This document shows, in pieces, positions 26,593 through 37,612 of a stretch of 64,000 nucleotides of DNA. The stretch comes from Gammaproteobacteria bacterium (GTDB lineage: Bacteria > Pseudomonadota > Gammaproteobacteria > HK1), in assembly GCA_012103455.1 (NCBI GenBank), contig WLWT01000001.1, positions 1,040,001 through 1,104,000 of the forward strand. Direction: 5' to 3'. The notes below the pieces were generated by a model. The model was given only the letters and a program-made list of their open reading frames with translations, did not search any database and was not told the origin of the DNA. Position numbers and translations under genes: made by a program. The first letter of the stretch is position 1, and each line of letters starts with the position of its first letter.

Positions 26593-27339
26593 TTAGCATA
26601 AGAAGATGCGTTGTAGTTCTCGAGTGGGATCGCTATAGGTGGTTCTTGCATGTGCTATACATTTGTTGTCCCAAAGCAACAATGAATATTGCTTCATCCG
26701 AATAGCCATGTGATTTTCCTCGTAATACGCTAGAAATCGGTCGGCAATTTCTCCCAAAAACGGCTCGGGAGTAAAGGGCTTTAGGTTCTCTGGATCGGGG
26801 CTGTAATCACCGTATTTAATATAGTTACAAGAGAAGCGGAAAACAGGCTTCTTACCCTCAAATGACAGGATCGGATGAATTGCTCCCTTGGTGCGGTTGG
26901 CATGGACTCCCCTCGTGGCACCAAAATGGTGTCGAGTCTCCATGAGTTCTTTCTTTTCGTCTTCAGTAAGAGTCTTCAGGAATCCTTTCACATAAGCCAA
27001 TGTGGTCATCCCACCACCACAATCAGCAGGCTTTTTGCACCAAAGCACTAGATAGTTCGGTGGGGTTTGGTAATCGCTGGCTTCCGTATGAGGAAACAAA
27101 CGCCGTTTACCTCTGGCATCGGAAAATTTCGTCAATTCTGGTTGATATCTGACATGGAAGATCGGTTGCCCATATTGCAGGATTAACTCACCACCTGCGA
27201 CCAATTTTGAAAATTCGATCCACTCAAAATTGGGATCTTCAGTTTCCACATAAATAAAGTGATTTTGCTCCAGTAAGTTCTGATAATTAGTAATTGATTT
27301 ATCAGATTTTGGTAAATGACTAGCCTGATAGGTTAACAT
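26593..27339 (-). CDS. TauD/TfdA-family Fe(II)/2-oxoglutarate dioxygenase
   Basis: The protein has 248 residues from ATG 27339, preceded by AAAAAGGAGTTTTG. The first iron ligands are in FPHTEASDYQTPPNYLVLWC (His-x-Glu instead of the more common His-x-Asp). The distal His and the 2-oxoglutarate Arg are in CIAHARTTYSDPTRELQRIF. ADCGGGMTTLAYVKGFL is usual for the TauD/clavaminate synthase group. Such enzymes hydroxylate or desaturate an unactivated carbon, often of an amino acid. It is the first gene of the minus-strand part of the island. A Cys-terminal end (RIFLC) is slightly short compared with typical members. Confidence 0.85.
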   Translation of the reverse strand: MLTYQASHLPKSDKSITNYQNLLEQNHFIYVETEDPNFEWIEFSKLVAGGELILQYGQPIFHVRYQPELTKFSDARGKRRLFPHTEASDYQTPPNYLVLWCKKPADCGGGMTTLAYVKGFLKTLTEDEKKELMETRHHFGATRGVHANRTKGAIHPILSFEGKKPVFRFSCNYIKYGDYSPDPENLKPFTPEPFLGEIADRFLAYYEENHMAIRMKQYSLLLWDNKCIAHARTTYSDPTRELQRIFLC

Positions 27340-27462
27340 CAAAACTCCTTTTTATAAAGCTGACAATAATTAATCCTAGGGGAAGTAAATTTAATTTTGG
27401 GTAGTAAGTTATATTTTTTCAAAAAAACACACACAATAAAACATAAAAAATACTTAATAACT

Positions 27463-28205
27463 AGAAGCGGTCTCAAAAATATTGTCGAAGCAAAATAATC
27501 ATAGAGGCGAGATGTATAAATCCGAGGTGTTTGTAGTTTGAATTCATGGCGAGTCATCAATCGCCTGCAATCATGCAGCCATGCGAATAATCGTTCAACC
27601 TTTCATTTTCGTTTATATCGTCTCAAAACTCGACCATCTTGTGTCGCTGCTTTCGACCGGTTGCGTTTATGGGGGGCGATCAGTTCCATCCCTTTCTCTG
27701 ATAAGCGCTTATCCAATGGGTCACTGTCGTAAACCCGGTCTGCGATCAGTCGTCTGGGAGGGTCGGATATGAATCCAGCAGCCAGTGTTGTTTCAACGAG
27801 GGTGACTTCATGGGGCGACCCACACCGACACTCATGGCGATAGGAAGACCCGTGCTGTTCGCCACCGCCATGAGCTTCGAACCCTTGCCCCGCTTGAGTT
27901 TTCCCAACGCCACAGCCCTTTTTAGCACTGGCAAACGTACCGTCTATGAAACATTCTTCTACATCGATTTTTCCTCTATCGTATAGGTCTTGGGCTAATG
28001 TACTCAATATCTTCGACAACGTGCCATCCTCAACCCAGCGTTGGCATCGCCCCAGCGTTGGCATCGCCTATGGCAAGTGTGGTATGACGGAAACCGCTCA
28101 GGTCAATCTTTACATCGCGCACCTGAGCGCAAGATCCACACAATCCCGTTCAGTATGGCGCGGTCATCGCAACGCGGGCGACTCCGGCCATCAGTACGGA
28201 CAGGG
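27463..28205 (-). mobile_element. IS5-family (IS427-like) transposase remnant, copy 2
   Basis: This is the same element as copy 1 in opposite orientation, missing its first 50 bp or so and broken by frame changes. The best open part (28064 to 27603) reads RCQRWVEDGTLSKILSTLAQ, ECFIDGTFASAKKGCGVG and [31 protein letters not shown] lies past a break. A 17-bp stretch (CCCCAGCGTTGGCATCG) is tandemly doubled near 28043-28066. Its 3-prime end CATTTTTGAGACCGCTTC-like boundary is about 120 bp before the dioxygenase start, mirroring copy 1. Confidence 0.85.
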
Positions 28206-28369
28206 GGAGATGGGAGTCATAAGCGCTAACTTGTTTTAGAGGTTAGTGAATCTAAGTACCCTGAGCAAGTCAACTGTTCTATGGAGCCGCAATAGGTGGA
28301 TGAAGATTGACCGCTGTTGTTGTCCTTTTTTCCTGATAACTGGGTTTGCATGGCAGCTGATAGGGGGCA

Positions 28370-29429
28370 CTGAAAGGGTTGCGCAAAGATAAGTCGCCGG
28401 ACAACCTGCTGCGCCCGCGGTGGCTCCATGTCGGCTGCGGTCACTCGTTACGTGAAACCGTTGTACGCGCCAGGGAGGCGGGGATTGCCGAGCTATTGAG
28501 ATGTTGCCTTGTTTGAAGGGCCTGCGCAAGTCGAAGGATTGGCTGTACCTCTATGGGCGTGGCACTGTGTCGCGAGCGCGGAGTGGCACTGGCGGTAGGA
28601 GAGGCGTTTCAAGTCAGAGCCTTCGGCGCCACCCCAGTTAAAGAACCCGGCAAGAGCGCTAGCTTTTGGCGGCTCCCCTACCGCGTCTCCTTGCCTTCAC
28701 TGAGTTGTGACTTTTTCAAGCTGACCGAAACTGAAGGCGCAGGCCCTGGGGAGTCAGGGTCTCAGTTCGCTATCAAGGAAGGCGATGACATCTTGGCTGC
28801 TCGTGGCTAGTGCACAGCCCATGGCATTGACCATGCAACCGCAACACAAGGCCTTCGTTACGGTACGAGTCAACCCCACAGCCCTTGCGTGACAAGAGGT
28901 TAAGGGAAACGAGTTTGACCGACTACAGGCCGTCACAACTGTAGCTGAGCCTGGGTTGAGCAAGGCATGGGGCGTGGTCGTATCCAACCGGACTCAAGCA
29001 CCTGTGAAGGGACGATCGTGCGTGCTCCGAAAAAGTGAGCAAGTTATCGCGTTGGCCCAAGAAAAGACAAGAAAGAACGCGAGCGAGAAAGGCAAGACAA
29101 CGAAACCACAGACACTTGAGTACGCGAAATACATTATCTTGTTCACCCCCTTCCCACAGCAGGCGTTCTCTCCCGAAGCGGTCTTGGAGTGGTATCGAAT
29201 TCGCTGGCAAGTGGCGCGGGTCTTCAAACGGTTCAAGTCACTGGCCCAACTGGGGCATCTTGCGAAACACGATGAGCAAAGCGCCGAAGCGTGGCTCTAT
29301 GGAAAACGGTTGGTCGCGTTGGTTGTAGACAAGCTGATTGAGCAGGCGTGCGCCGTTTCCCCCTCGGGATATCACCTGGCGCAATTCAAGGCCTCACAGC
29401 GCCTGGAGAGAGTTGAGGTTCGCTCTTAA
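28370..29429 (+). pseudogene. IS4-family transposase remnant without its catalytic residues
   Basis: The parts follow in order: KDKSPDNLLRPRWLHVGCGH then SLRETVVRAREAGIAELL; CRERGVALAVGEAFQVRAFG; ATPVKEPGKSASFWRLPYRV; LPSLSCDFFKLTETEGAGPG; IKEGDDILAARG and a stop; then from 28956 an open 157-residue C-terminus (TLEYAKYIILFTPFPQQAFS, EWYRIRWQVARVFKRFKSLA). Family members have DATTVKEPG, ADRGY and QVELVFKRFK at the marked positions; here they read GATPVKEPG, AARG-stop and QVARVFKRFK. The element is dead by both stops and substitutions. Its start lies among rearranged sequence from 28206. Confidence 0.8.
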
Positions 29430-29474
29430 GCAAGTGACTCGTGCTATCGAGCCGCACATCGCACATCGCGTATG

Positions 29475-29900
29475 GGGGTGCGCCACCGCGGGCGCGCGCA
29501 CTGGCAGGGTGGCCTGCATACAGCGCTTTGGCTCGAAGTGTTGAACCTGAGCGTGCACCGGCCTGTTTTGGCGCTCGACGGCGCGACACCTTCGCGCATT
29601 GGCAAGGCCCACTGCCAGCGCGCCCCGGTGCCCAGAGCGAACGGGTTCTAGACCTGGCTGACAACGCTCATCACGCGCATTACCCGTACGCGGGTGCGTG
29701 CTGCGGTGCTCATCGCCGGGCACCGGCAGGCCTGCCTCGATTTGGCGCCGGACTCGCCCTGCGGGCAACGGGCCGGCGCGGCCATGACCCTCCCCCCGGC
29801 GCGCCCGCGCCGGCACCGCGCCGAGCCCACCACCGTACACTTTCCCCCGCCGCACAGCCCAAGGCTCATCTACGCCGGGCAGAACTGAGGTTCAGCCCGA
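29475..29900 (+). mobile_element. IS91-like transposase remnant, copy 1
   Basis: GC-rich sequence gives GGLHTALWLEVLNLSVHRPV and LALDGA, then RITRTRVRAAVLIAGHRQAC after a frame change. This resembles the IS91/ISCR transposase part around AIQRFGSALNLNVHxHxLVLDGV. The HxH motif is absent (SVHRPV). About 320 bp from 29475 are nearly identical to 37813-38135 and in the same direction. The following 29900-30084 has no gene I can support. Confidence 0.6.
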
Positions 29901-30084
29901 ACCGCGCCAGCGCCGACGTGCAGCGCACCGGCAGTAGGCCCACGTCCAAGACCTTCGCCGCGCCAACCGCAACACCCTGGGCGACAGGCTCATCTAGACC
30001 TCTCGAGGCCGCGACCTCACGGCAAATTGGCCGTTTGTAATTCCTATCAGCCGCCGCATCCGCCGCGCTTGCAAGCAGTCACCA

Positions 30085-31242
30085 GTGCGGTCTTGCCGTG
30101 CAACGAAAACGTGTCTAAAACTGTCATGCCGGCACTTCCTCACTTACCCGAATGAAATTCTTCAGCGATGGCGGATTGCTGGCCATGTCGGACAAAACGC
30201 TACCGACGCGCAGGTCGCGCCGGTGCTGCGGTCGGCCGATCTGGTGTTCTCGAATTTGGCCTGCTGCTTCTACGAGTCTGTAGTCGAGCGCACGGATCAC
30301 GAGGAGGGGTTCTACGCTCCGCCGCAGGCCGTTGCCGCGCTGCCGATGGCCGGTGTGCGAGCCGTTGGCATCGCCAACAACGTCAACTACGGCGCCCCGG
30401 CAATCCGGGCATCTGTTGCCCAACTGGAATCACTCGGAATTGCTTGCACCGGCGCGGGAGCGAATGCACAAGCCGCTGCGCGCGCCGCAATCGTAACGGT
30501 AAACGGCGTGCGATACGGATTTTTACAACACACGTCGGTTTACTGGACGCGAGGTCACGAGGCCGGCTCCGAGACACCAGGCGTTGCTACGGTCTGCGCT
30601 CATACGGCCTACCGCCCGCGCATCGAAGACATCAAGACGCTGACACGCCCGGGGGCCGCGCCGGAGATCGTCACCTGGACAGATCCGGCGGCGCTCGAAA
30701 AACTGCGTGCAGATGTTTCGCGGTTACGCGGCGAAGTTGACGTGCTCGTCGCCAGCCACCACTGGGGACTAGACGGCGAAGTGCTCGACTACCAGCGAGA
30801 GATAGCGCATGCAGTCATCGATGCGGGCGCCGACCTTGTGTTCGGTCACGGACTACACATGCCGCTGCCGGTTGAGGTATATGACGGCAAGGTCATCTTC
30901 TACGGAGCAGGTAGCTTCCCGTTCGATATCGGTCACGGTGGGCGCAAGCACCCCGATTGGTTGGGCCTGATGCCCGTTATCGAATTGGACGGTACGCGAA
31001 TCGAGCAGGTGAGTTTTCGGTTTGTACGGCACAACGCCCGCGACGAAACCGTGTTTTGTGCGCCCGGGCATGAAATGCAGACGCTATCGGTCTTGGAAAT
31101 CGCAAGCCTCGGCGCGACGCTGGACGCGCGCGCCGAAGACGTGCTGGTAGCACCGGACGCAATCGCTACCTACGATATGTTGCCGCAGTTGGAGGTGAAT
31201 CCGACCGAACCGGTACGAGCACCGGCCTGCGCGAAAGTGTGA
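30085..31242 (+). pseudogene. CapA-family metallophosphatase-like gene, damaged N-terminus
   Basis: The open frame (385 residues) matches PGA_cap/CapA proteins from about residue 45: VAPVLRSADLVFSNLACCFY, AALPMAGVRAVGIANNVNYG, VDVLVASHHWGLDGEVLDYQ, ADLVFGHGLHMPLPVEVYDG and VIFYGAGSFPFD. CapA proteins take part in poly-gamma-glutamate or polysaccharide export and have a calcineurin-like fold. The expected N-terminal GD metal motif is missing from this frame. An alternative start at ATG 30152 in another frame gives MKFFSDGGLLAMSDK and would need a frameshift near 30195. The usual N in ANNHxxD reads NNVNYG, and NLE reads NLACC. It is directly downstream of the IS91-like remnant, so a damaged gene is the likeliest reading. 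Confidence 0.65.
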
Positions 31243-31289
31243 TCAATGTCCGCATCCGACCGGTTGGAGGGACCTACCACACAGATTTT

Positions 31290-31475
31290 CTAGAGGCTGG
31301 AGAGGCTCCCGCCCATCCCGTTCAACTGCCGGCCAAATGGATCCGGGCTACCCATCGCCGCCCTGAAGATCTCCGGCCAGAGCATTCGGTCTACAGGCAG
31401 GTCGGTTGTCTTGAAGACGATAGCGTTCGAGGTGCCGCCGCGCATGAATACGGCGGGAAGTTTGAGTTGTCGCAC
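31290..31475 (-). pseudogene. N-terminal fragment of a PrpF-family isomerase
   Basis: From GTG 31475 the frame reads MRQLKLPAVFMRGGTSNAIV, FKTTDLPVDRMLWPEIFRAA and MGSPDPFGRQLNGMGGSLSS, then stops. This is the start of PrpF-type proteins (2-methylaconitate or oxalomesaconate isomerases), which are near 370-390 residues long, so over 80 percent is missing. It sits between two convergent blocks (CapA and metH) and is surely a remnant. The other bases of 31243-31647 show no gene. Confidence 0.8.
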
Positions 31476-31647
31476 GTGTGTGGTCTCGGCCAGAGGTCGT
31501 CAATACACCCCGACGCGAAGCTCGAAATGCGGTCATCTTCACTCTAACGTTGTGGGCCACCGCGTGGAAGCACATCGTTCGTGGCACGTCATGCCGCTAC
31601 CAGTCTCGCCGAGAGTCTTGGAGACAACACGGCAAGGCGAAGAGTGC

Positions 31648-34600
31648 TCAGGCCGCCACCGGTTGTGGCGTGTCAGGCTCGTAACCGAGGACTGGACTTA
31701 ACCACCGCTCAGCCTGCTGGACACTGATTTCGCGCCGTTCGGCATACTCAATCACCTGGTCCTTCTCCACCTTGGCAACACCAAAATAGCGGCTTTCGGG
31801 ATGTGAGAAGTAGAACCCGGAAACCGCGGCGGCCGGCGTCATCGCGAAGCTCTCCGTCAAGGTCACGCCGATGCTGTTTTCGCAATCCAGGAGTTCGAAG
31901 AGCGCCGGCTTTAAGGAATGATCCGGGCATGCCGGATAACCAGGCGCCGGACGAATTCCTTGATAGTTCTCGCGGATGAGGCTTGTGTTGTCTAAAGCTT
32001 CGTCGCTCGCGTAGCCCCAAAATTCCTTGCGTACCCGTTCATGCATGCGCTCGGCGAAGGCTTCCGCCAAACGGTCCGCGAGCGCCTTCACCATGATCGC
32101 GTTGTAATCGTCATGAGCGGCCTCGAAGGCACGGGCGCGCCGCTCGGCGCCGAAACCCGTGCTGACCGCGAAGCCACCAATATAGTCCGCCACACCATTC
32201 GCTTTAGGGGCAATAAAATCAGCCAGAGACAAGCTCGCCTTGCCGCGATCGCGGCGCAGTTGCTGGCGCAGCATCGGCAGCGTGCGCAACCGGAGGTTGT
32301 GATCCTCGGTGGCGTAGATCTCGATGTCGTCGTCAATGCTGGCCGCCGGCCAGAGCCCGACCACCGCGCGGGCCTCAAACCATTGCTCGCGGACGATGCG
32401 CTCGAGCATGGCCGTGGCGTCGGCGAAGAGACTGCGCGCGGAATCTCCAACCACGCCATCGTTGAGTATCCTCGGATAAGTCCCAGCCAGATCCCAAGTT
32501 CTGAAGAAGGGCGTCCAGTCGATATAGGACACCAGCTCTTCCAGCGGGTACTCGCCGAAGACCTGTACGCCAAGTTTATTCGGGCGAGGCGGCTGGTAGG
32601 TACTCCAATCGATATTCGCGCTATTGGCCCGGGCCTCGGCAAGGGTCACCTTGATTTTATTGTTGCTTGTAGCCCGACGGGTCGCGCGAATGGCCTCGTA
32701 CTCGGTGGCGACCTCCGCCATCTTGGCCGCGCGCGTAGAACCGAGCAGACCGGAGACCACACCCACTGCGCGCGAGGCGTTGGGGACATACACGGTGGCG
32801 TTTGGGTAGTTGGGTGCAATCTTCACGGCCGTGTGCACGCGGCTGGTGGTCGCGCCACCAATGAGCAGTGGAATATCGAAGCCTTCGCGGGCGAGTTCGC
32901 GCGCCACGTGGCACATCTCGTCCAGGCTGGGCGTGATGAGCCCGGAAACGCCGACGATGTCTGCCTGCTCCTCGCGCGCGGCAGCCAGTAGCCTGGCGCT
33001 AGGCACCATGACGCCGAGATCGACGACCTCATAGTTGTTGCAGCGAAGTACGACACCAACGATATTTTTGCCGATGTCATGCACGTCACCTTTCGCCGTA
33101 GCGAGGACGATCTTGCCGGCAGTGCGCAGCTTTCCGGCCCGTTCCGCTTCCATGAACGGCTCGAGATGGGCCACGGCTTTTTTCATCACCCGCGCGCTTT
33201 TCACCACTTGAGGCAAAAACATTTTGCCGGCACCGAAGAGATCGCCAACTAGGTTCATACCGGCCATCAGCGGCCCTTCGATGACCTCCAGCGCACACGT
33301 GCAGGCGAGCCTTGCCTGCTCCGTATCTTCAACGATGTATGCATCAATACCATGGACAAGAGCATGCTCAAGCCTGTTGATGACCGGCTCTTCACGCCAT
33401 GCGAGGCTCATGCTTTGCGCTTTAGCTGCACCTTTGACCGACTCGGCCACATCCAGTAGGCGCTCGGTGGCGTCCTCGCGCCGGTTGAACAGCACGTCCT
33501 CGATGCGCTCGCGGACATCGGTGTCGATGTCCTCGTAGACTGGAAGACGCCCGGCATTGACGATGGCCATATCCAGCCCCGCCTCCACCGCGTGGTAGAG
33601 GAACACGGCGTGCATTGCTTCGCGCAGCGCGTTGTTGCCGCGAAACGAGAATGACAAATTGGAAACGCCGCCCGAGGTGAGTGCTCCGGGCAGCTCGGCT
33701 TTGATGCGGCGCACGGCTTCGATGAACGAGCGACCGTACTCATTGTGTTCCTCGATGCCCGTGGCGACGGCGAAGATGTTGGCGTCAAAGATAATGTCGT
33801 GCTGTTCGAAGCCGACCTCGTCCACTAGCAACCGGTACGCACGGGTACAGCACTCAACGCGGTGGTCGATGGTCTCGGCTTGGCCGTTCTCATCAAACGC
33901 CATAACGACCACGGCGGCGCCGTAGCTGCGCACAAGCTGCGCTTGCTCCAGGAACGCCTGCTCACCTTCCTTCAAACTGATCGAGTTGACGATGCTTTTG
34001 CCTTGAACACACTGCAGGCCGGCCTCAATCACGGACCACTTGCTGGAATCGATCATCACCGGCACACGGCTGATGTCGGGTTCAGAGGCGATGAGGCGCA
34101 AGAAGTGCTGCATCGCCGCCTCGGAATCGAGCATGCCCTCGTCCATGTTAACGTCGATTATCTGTGCCCCGTTCGCGACCTGTTCACGGGCAACGTCGAG
34201 CGCCGTCTCGTAGTCACCTTCCATGATGAGCTTGGCGAAGCGGGCCGAGCCGGTGACGTTCGTGCGTTCGCCAACGTTGACCAGCAGGCGCCCAGGTTCG
34301 AGCACCGCGGGTTCGAGCCCCGCTAGGGCGCAGACGCGTCGTGAAGGCACGGGTGTGCGGGGCTTTAGACCAGCCACCTCGGCCGTGATGGCCTCGATGT
34401 GTAAGGGTGTCGTACCACAGCAACCGCCGACGACGTTAAGCAGGCCATCGCTGGCCATTTCACCGAGAATCTTGGCCATGTGTTCCGGCGTGTCGTCATA
34501 GCGGCCCATCTCGTTTGGCAACCCGGCGTTGGGATGGCAGCTCACGAAGGTATCGGCGACACGCGACAGCTCGTCTACATATTGGCGAAGCTCAACCACA

Positions 34601-35334
34601 CCGAGGGCGCAATTGAAGCCGGCTAGCACCGGCTGCGCGTGTCGGATCGAATACCAAAACGCCTCGACGGTCTGGCCGGAAAGCGTGCGGCCGCTGAGAT
34701 CGGTAATGGTTCCGGAAACTAATAGGGGTATCTCCTCACCGCGGCGCATGACTTCCTGTTCGATGGCGAAGAGGGCTGCTTTCGCATTCAGTGTGTCGAA
34801 GGCCGTCTCGACGAGCAGCGCGTCAACGCCGCCATCTAGAAGTCCGCGGGCCGCTTCTGTGTAGGCCGTGACTAGTTCGGTAAAGCTGACGTTTCGATAA
34901 CCCGGGTCGTTCACGTCCGGCGATAGCGATGCCGTGCGGTTGGTCGGACCGAATACCCCTGCCACCCAGCGCGGCCGCTGTTCGGTACTGTGCGCTTTCG
35001 CCGCTTCGACGGCGATGCGCGCGCCCGCGAGATTGAGTTCGTAGCTGCTCGCCTCCAACCCATAATCAGCTTGGGCGATGCGATTGGAGTTAAAGGTGTT
35101 GGTCTCGAGGATATCCGCGCCGGCGCGCAGAAAAGCCGCATGCACATCGCGCACCGCATCGCGCAGTGTCAGATTCAAAACGTCGTGATTGCCGCGCAGA
35201 TCACAGTGGTGGTCGGCAAACAGGTGCCCGCGAAAGTCGCCCTCTTGCAGGTTGTGGTCCTGGAGCATCGTGCCCATGGCGCCATCGAAACAAAGCACTC
35301 GTTCGTGCAAGGCCTGAACCAAAGGATGAGTCAT
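31648..35334 (-). CDS. metH: Cobalamin-dependent methionine synthase
   Basis: This 1228-residue protein has all four MetH modules. The homocysteine domain (about 1-325) has [18 protein letters not shown] and [14 protein letters not shown], whose three Cys bind zinc. The folate domain (about 345-620) has [18 protein letters not shown] and [15 protein letters not shown]. The cobalamin domain has [20 protein letters not shown] near residue 749, with the cobalt-ligand His, and the C-terminal activation domain carries [12 protein letters not shown]. It transfers a methyl group from 5-methyltetrahydrofolate to homocysteine in the cytoplasm. Its start overlaps the metF stop (ATGA), so the two steps of methyl supply are translated together. 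A B12 supply is implied. Confidence 0.98.
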   Translation of the reverse strand: MTHPLVQALHERVLCFDGAMGTMLQDHNLQEGDFRGHLFADHHCDLRGNHDVLNLTLRDAVRDVHAAFLRAGADILETNTFNSNRIAQADYGLEASSYELNLAGARIAVEAAKAHSTEQRPRWVAGVFGPTNRTASLSPDVNDPGYRNVSFTELVTAYTEAARGLLDGGVDALLVETAFDTLNAKAALFAIEQEVMRRGEEIPLLVSGTITDLSGRTLSGQTVEAFWYSIRHAQPVLAGFNCALGVVELRQYVDELSRVADTFVSCHPNAGLPNEMGRYDDTPEHMAKILGEMASDGLLNVVGGCCGTTPLHIEAITAEVAGLKPRTPVPSRRVCALAGLEPAVLEPGRLLVNVGERTNVTGSARFAKLIMEGDYETALDVAREQVANGAQIIDVNMDEGMLDSEAAMQHFLRLIASEPDISRVPVMIDSSKWSVIEAGLQCVQGKSIVNSISLKEGEQAFLEQAQLVRSYGAAVVVMAFDENGQAETIDHRVECCTRAYRLLVDEVGFEQHDIIFDANIFAVATGIEEHNEYGRSFIEAVRRIKAELPGALTSGGVSNLSFSFRGNNALREAMHAVFLYHAVEAGLDMAIVNAGRLPVYEDIDTDVRERIEDVLFNRREDATERLLDVAESVKGAAKAQSMSLAWREEPVINRLEHALVHGIDAYIVEDTEQARLACTCALEVIEGPLMAGMNLVGDLFGAGKMFLPQVVKSARVMKKAVAHLEPFMEAERAGKLRTAGKIVLATAKGDVHDIGKNIVGVVLRCNNYEVVDLGVMVPSARLLAAAREEQADIVGVSGLITPSLDEMCHVARELAREGFDIPLLIGGATTSRVHTAVKIAPNYPNATVYVPNASRAVGVVSGLLGSTRAAKMAEVATEYEAIRATRRATSNNKIKVTLAEARANSANIDWSTYQPPRPNKLGVQVFGEYPLEELVSYIDWTPFFRTWDLAGTYPRILNDGVVGDSARSLFADATAMLERIVREQWFEARAVVGLWPAASIDDDIEIYATEDHNLRLRTLPMLRQQLRRDRGKASLSLADFIAPKANGVADYIGGFAVSTGFGAERRARAFEAAHDDYNAIMVKALADRLAEAFAERMHERVRKEFWGYASDEALDNTSLIRENYQGIRPAPGYPACPDHSLKPALFELLDCENSIGVTLTESFAMTPAAAVSGFYFSHPESRYFGVAKVEKDQVIEYAERREISVQQAERWLSPVLGYEPDTPQPVAA

Positions 35335-36287
35335 GCCGGTTGCTCCCCCGCCGCATAGGGGCGAGCGCGCACGCCGAGCAAATGGCAGATGCTCTGCGTC
35401 AAACGTGCGCGATTAAGTGTATAGAAGTGAAAGTCTTCGACTCCGTTGGCCAAAAGCTCCCTGCACAGCTCTGCGGCCATCGTGGCGGAGACCAGCTGGC
35501 GTACTTCAGGGGTCTCGTCGAGCCCTTCGAAGATGCGCCTGACAGACGCAGGGACGCTGGTGCCGCACCGAGCAGCGAAGTCCAGCGCTCGCTTGAAATT
35601 CGTGATGGGCAAAATGCCCGGCACAATGGGCACATCAATGCCAGCAGCGCGCGCCCGGTCAACGAAGGCCACGAATATGTTGGGGTCAAAGAAGAACTGC
35701 GAAATAGCGCGACTCGCACCGGCGTCGATCTTGCGCTTTAGGTGGTCGAGATCGGCTTTTGCCGAGCGCGCTTGCGGATGCACCTCGGGATAGCAAGCGA
35801 CGCTGACGGCGAATTGCCCGCGCTTGGCAATGGCCGCGGCCAGCTCGCCAGCGTGAGCAAATCCATCTGCGCGTTGCTCGATTTGCCCGGCATTGACCGG
35901 CAGGTCGCCACGGAGCGCGACGATGTGGCGCACGCCCACTGCAGCGTAATCATCCAGGATGCGCTCGATGTCGTCGCGACTGGCATCAACACAAGTGAGG
36001 TGCGCCGCCGCGGATAGTGGCGTCTCGGTCAGAATTCGCTTCACCGTCGCATGCGTACGCTCGCGCGTCGAACCGCCAGCGCCATAGGTGACGGAGATAA
36101 ACTCGGGCGCAAGTGGCGCAAGGTGCTCAATGGACTGCCAGAGGCTCTCTTCCATTGCCAGCGAAGAAGGCGGGAAGAACTCGAACGACACGCGGGGCGG
36201 ACGGGGGGCGGACTGGTCCAGCTTAGCGTAACGCGCGAGCCAGCTACCCGAGCGTGATGGGGATTCCAATGTCTGTGCCATCGTCAT
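35331..36287 (-). CDS. metF: 5,10-methylenetetrahydrofolate reductase
   Basis: The protein has 318 residues from ATG 36287, with GAGAGGT upstream; a longer frame overlaps the regulator and is rejected. It contains [40 protein letters not shown] (FAD site and Glu catalytic strand), ALRGDLP and [20 protein letters not shown], then [13 protein letters not shown] and [10 protein letters not shown]. All are standard MetF motifs. It reduces methylene-THF to methyl-THF using NADH and FAD, feeding MetH encoded by the overlapping next gene. It starts 26 bases after the stop of the ArsR-methyltransferase gene, giving a three-gene operon. Confidence 0.97.
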   Translation of the reverse strand: MTMAQTLESPSRSGSWLARYAKLDQSAPRPPRVSFEFFPPSSLAMEESLWQSIEHLAPLAPEFISVTYGAGGSTRERTHATVKRILTETPLSAAAHLTCVDASRDDIERILDDYAAVGVRHIVALRGDLPVNAGQIEQRADGFAHAGELAAAIAKRGQFAVSVACYPEVHPQARSAKADLDHLKRKIDAGASRAISQFFFDPNIFVAFVDRARAAGIDVPIVPGILPITNFKRALDFAARCGTSVPASVRRIFEGLDETPEVRQLVSATMAAELCRELLANGVEDFHFYTLNRARLTQSICHLLGVRARPYAAGEQPA

Positions 36288-36312
36288 GGCCTGTACCTCT
36301 CTCACCGTCGCC

Positions 36313-37296
36313 CTAGGCCGAAGCTGCCGCATCCAGCGGCTGCACGTCGGGGGCTCCGTCATTTTGGCGCGCACACCAGATCCGGGTCGCAAGCGCTTCT
36401 AGGCGCTGTAGATCGGTGACGCAGGTGCAACTCGTGGGGATCAGGCCGGCAGCCTCGAACCAGATTTTGATGTCGTCGTCGCTAAAGCCGAGGTGGCGGT
36501 GGTGATAGTCCGACCGCAGCTCTTCCAGCGCGTGCCGCGCGAAATCGACGATCAGCAACCGGCCGGACGGTCGCAGAGTGCGAGCGGCACTTTCGATGGC
36601 GGCCGCGGGATCGTCCACAAAATGCAAGACGTGGTGGACCGTCACGAGATCAACAGAACCATCCGGTATCTGCAATCGGAAGAGATCGCCCTGGCGCACC
36701 TGACAATGGCGCAGCTTGAGGTCGGCGAGGCGTGCGCGGGCGATGCTCAACATTTCCCGGTTCGTGTCGATGCCGATGGCCGCACTGGTTAGCGGCGCCA
36801 GCAGCTCGAGCACCCGCCCGGTGCCAGTGCCGAGGTCGATGTGCAGCGGTACAGGCTCTTCACCGACCGCTGCGACTAGCGCTGACGCTTCCGTGTCCTC
36901 GCTAATGAAGCGCTCGCGTACCTTGTCCCATTGTTTAGCGTTACGCTCGAACCACTGATTGGCCGTGTCGAGTTGACGCTGCTTCATGCGTTCCAACCGC
37001 TCAACGTCACCGTGGCGATTCAGCGCCTTCGCGTCTGTCAGCCCAAGCACCGAACGTCTTAGCTCAGCTACGGTCCCGGAACGAGTCAGCCTGAAGAACA
37101 CCCAAGCGCCCTCGGGATGACGCTCTAGCAGACCCGTGTCCACCATCAGCTTCAGGTGCCGGCTAATGCGCGGCTGACTCTGGCCGAGAATCTCGGTTAG
37201 TTCGGATACCGTGCGTTCGCCGTGCGCTAGCACCGCCAGAAGACGCAGGCGCGTAGGTTCGGCGATCGCTCTGAGTGCTGGCAATAAATTTGACAT
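36313..37296 (-). CDS. ArsR-type regulator fused to a SAM methyltransferase domain
   Basis: The 327-residue protein has an N-terminal winged helix (AEPTRLRLLAVLAHGERTVS, then QSQPRISRHLKLMVDTGLLE). From residue about 150 there is a methyltransferase domain (HIDLGTGTGRVLELLAPLTS, AIGIDTNREMLSIARARL, VTVHHVLHFVDDP, LRPSGRLLIVDFARHALEEL). This fusion is commonly found upstream of metF and metH and is thought to sense SAM or SAH to control methionine synthesis. No metal-binding Cys pair is seen in the DNA-binding helix region, so a metal sensor is unlikely. An AT-rich imperfect palindrome (GATATAAAGCTATATTTA) just upstream of the start may be its own operator. Confidence 0.9.
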   Translation of the reverse strand: MSNLLPALRAIAEPTRLRLLAVLAHGERTVSELTEILGQSQPRISRHLKLMVDTGLLERHPEGAWVFFRLTRSGTVAELRRSVLGLTDAKALNRHGDVERLERMKQRQLDTANQWFERNAKQWDKVRERFISEDTEASALVAAVGEEPVPLHIDLGTGTGRVLELLAPLTSAAIGIDTNREMLSIARARLADLKLRHCQVRQGDLFRLQIPDGSVDLVTVHHVLHFVDDPAAAIESAARTLRPSGRLLIVDFARHALEELRSDYHHRHLGFSDDDIKIWFEAAGLIPTSCTCVTDLQRLEALATRIWCARQNDGAPDVQPLDAAASA

Positions 37297-37300
37297 GATT

Positions 37301-37322
37301 AAATAAATATAGCTTTATATCT
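37301..37322 (-). promoter_or_regulatory. AT-rich imperfect palindrome before the regulator start
   Basis: GATATAAAGCTATATTTA lies about 5-25 bases upstream of the arsR-methyltransferase start. Sites of this kind are typical ArsR-family operators. Evidence is position and symmetry only. The rest of 37323-37612 shows no gene. Confidence 0.35.
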
Positions 37323-37612
37323 TCAAATTTACAACTGGGAATTGATCTCACGGAACAAACCAAAACCCGGAGCTAACTCTGCGGCAAGTCGAGGCGCGAG
37401 CGCGACGAAATGAATCGCTACCCCGTTTGATGATGCCGGTGAACTTGACACAGTCCGCCTCGTGCCCGAGTTTGAGGGTCATATGTCTTTGTAAACGCGA
37501 CACTTTTCCTGCTTGGCCCGAACTTTGCCGTCGAAACAGTTAGCGTATGTTTCGTAGTTCGATCAGATGAAAGTAAGAAAAATGACCCGGCATGGGTCGG
37601 TCGAAGCTGTCA

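Noticed and set aside
29441..30040. 199-residue Pro/Arg/Ala-rich frame
   Set aside because: Low-complexity reading in a GC-rich stretch; a different frame gives IS91-like motifs.
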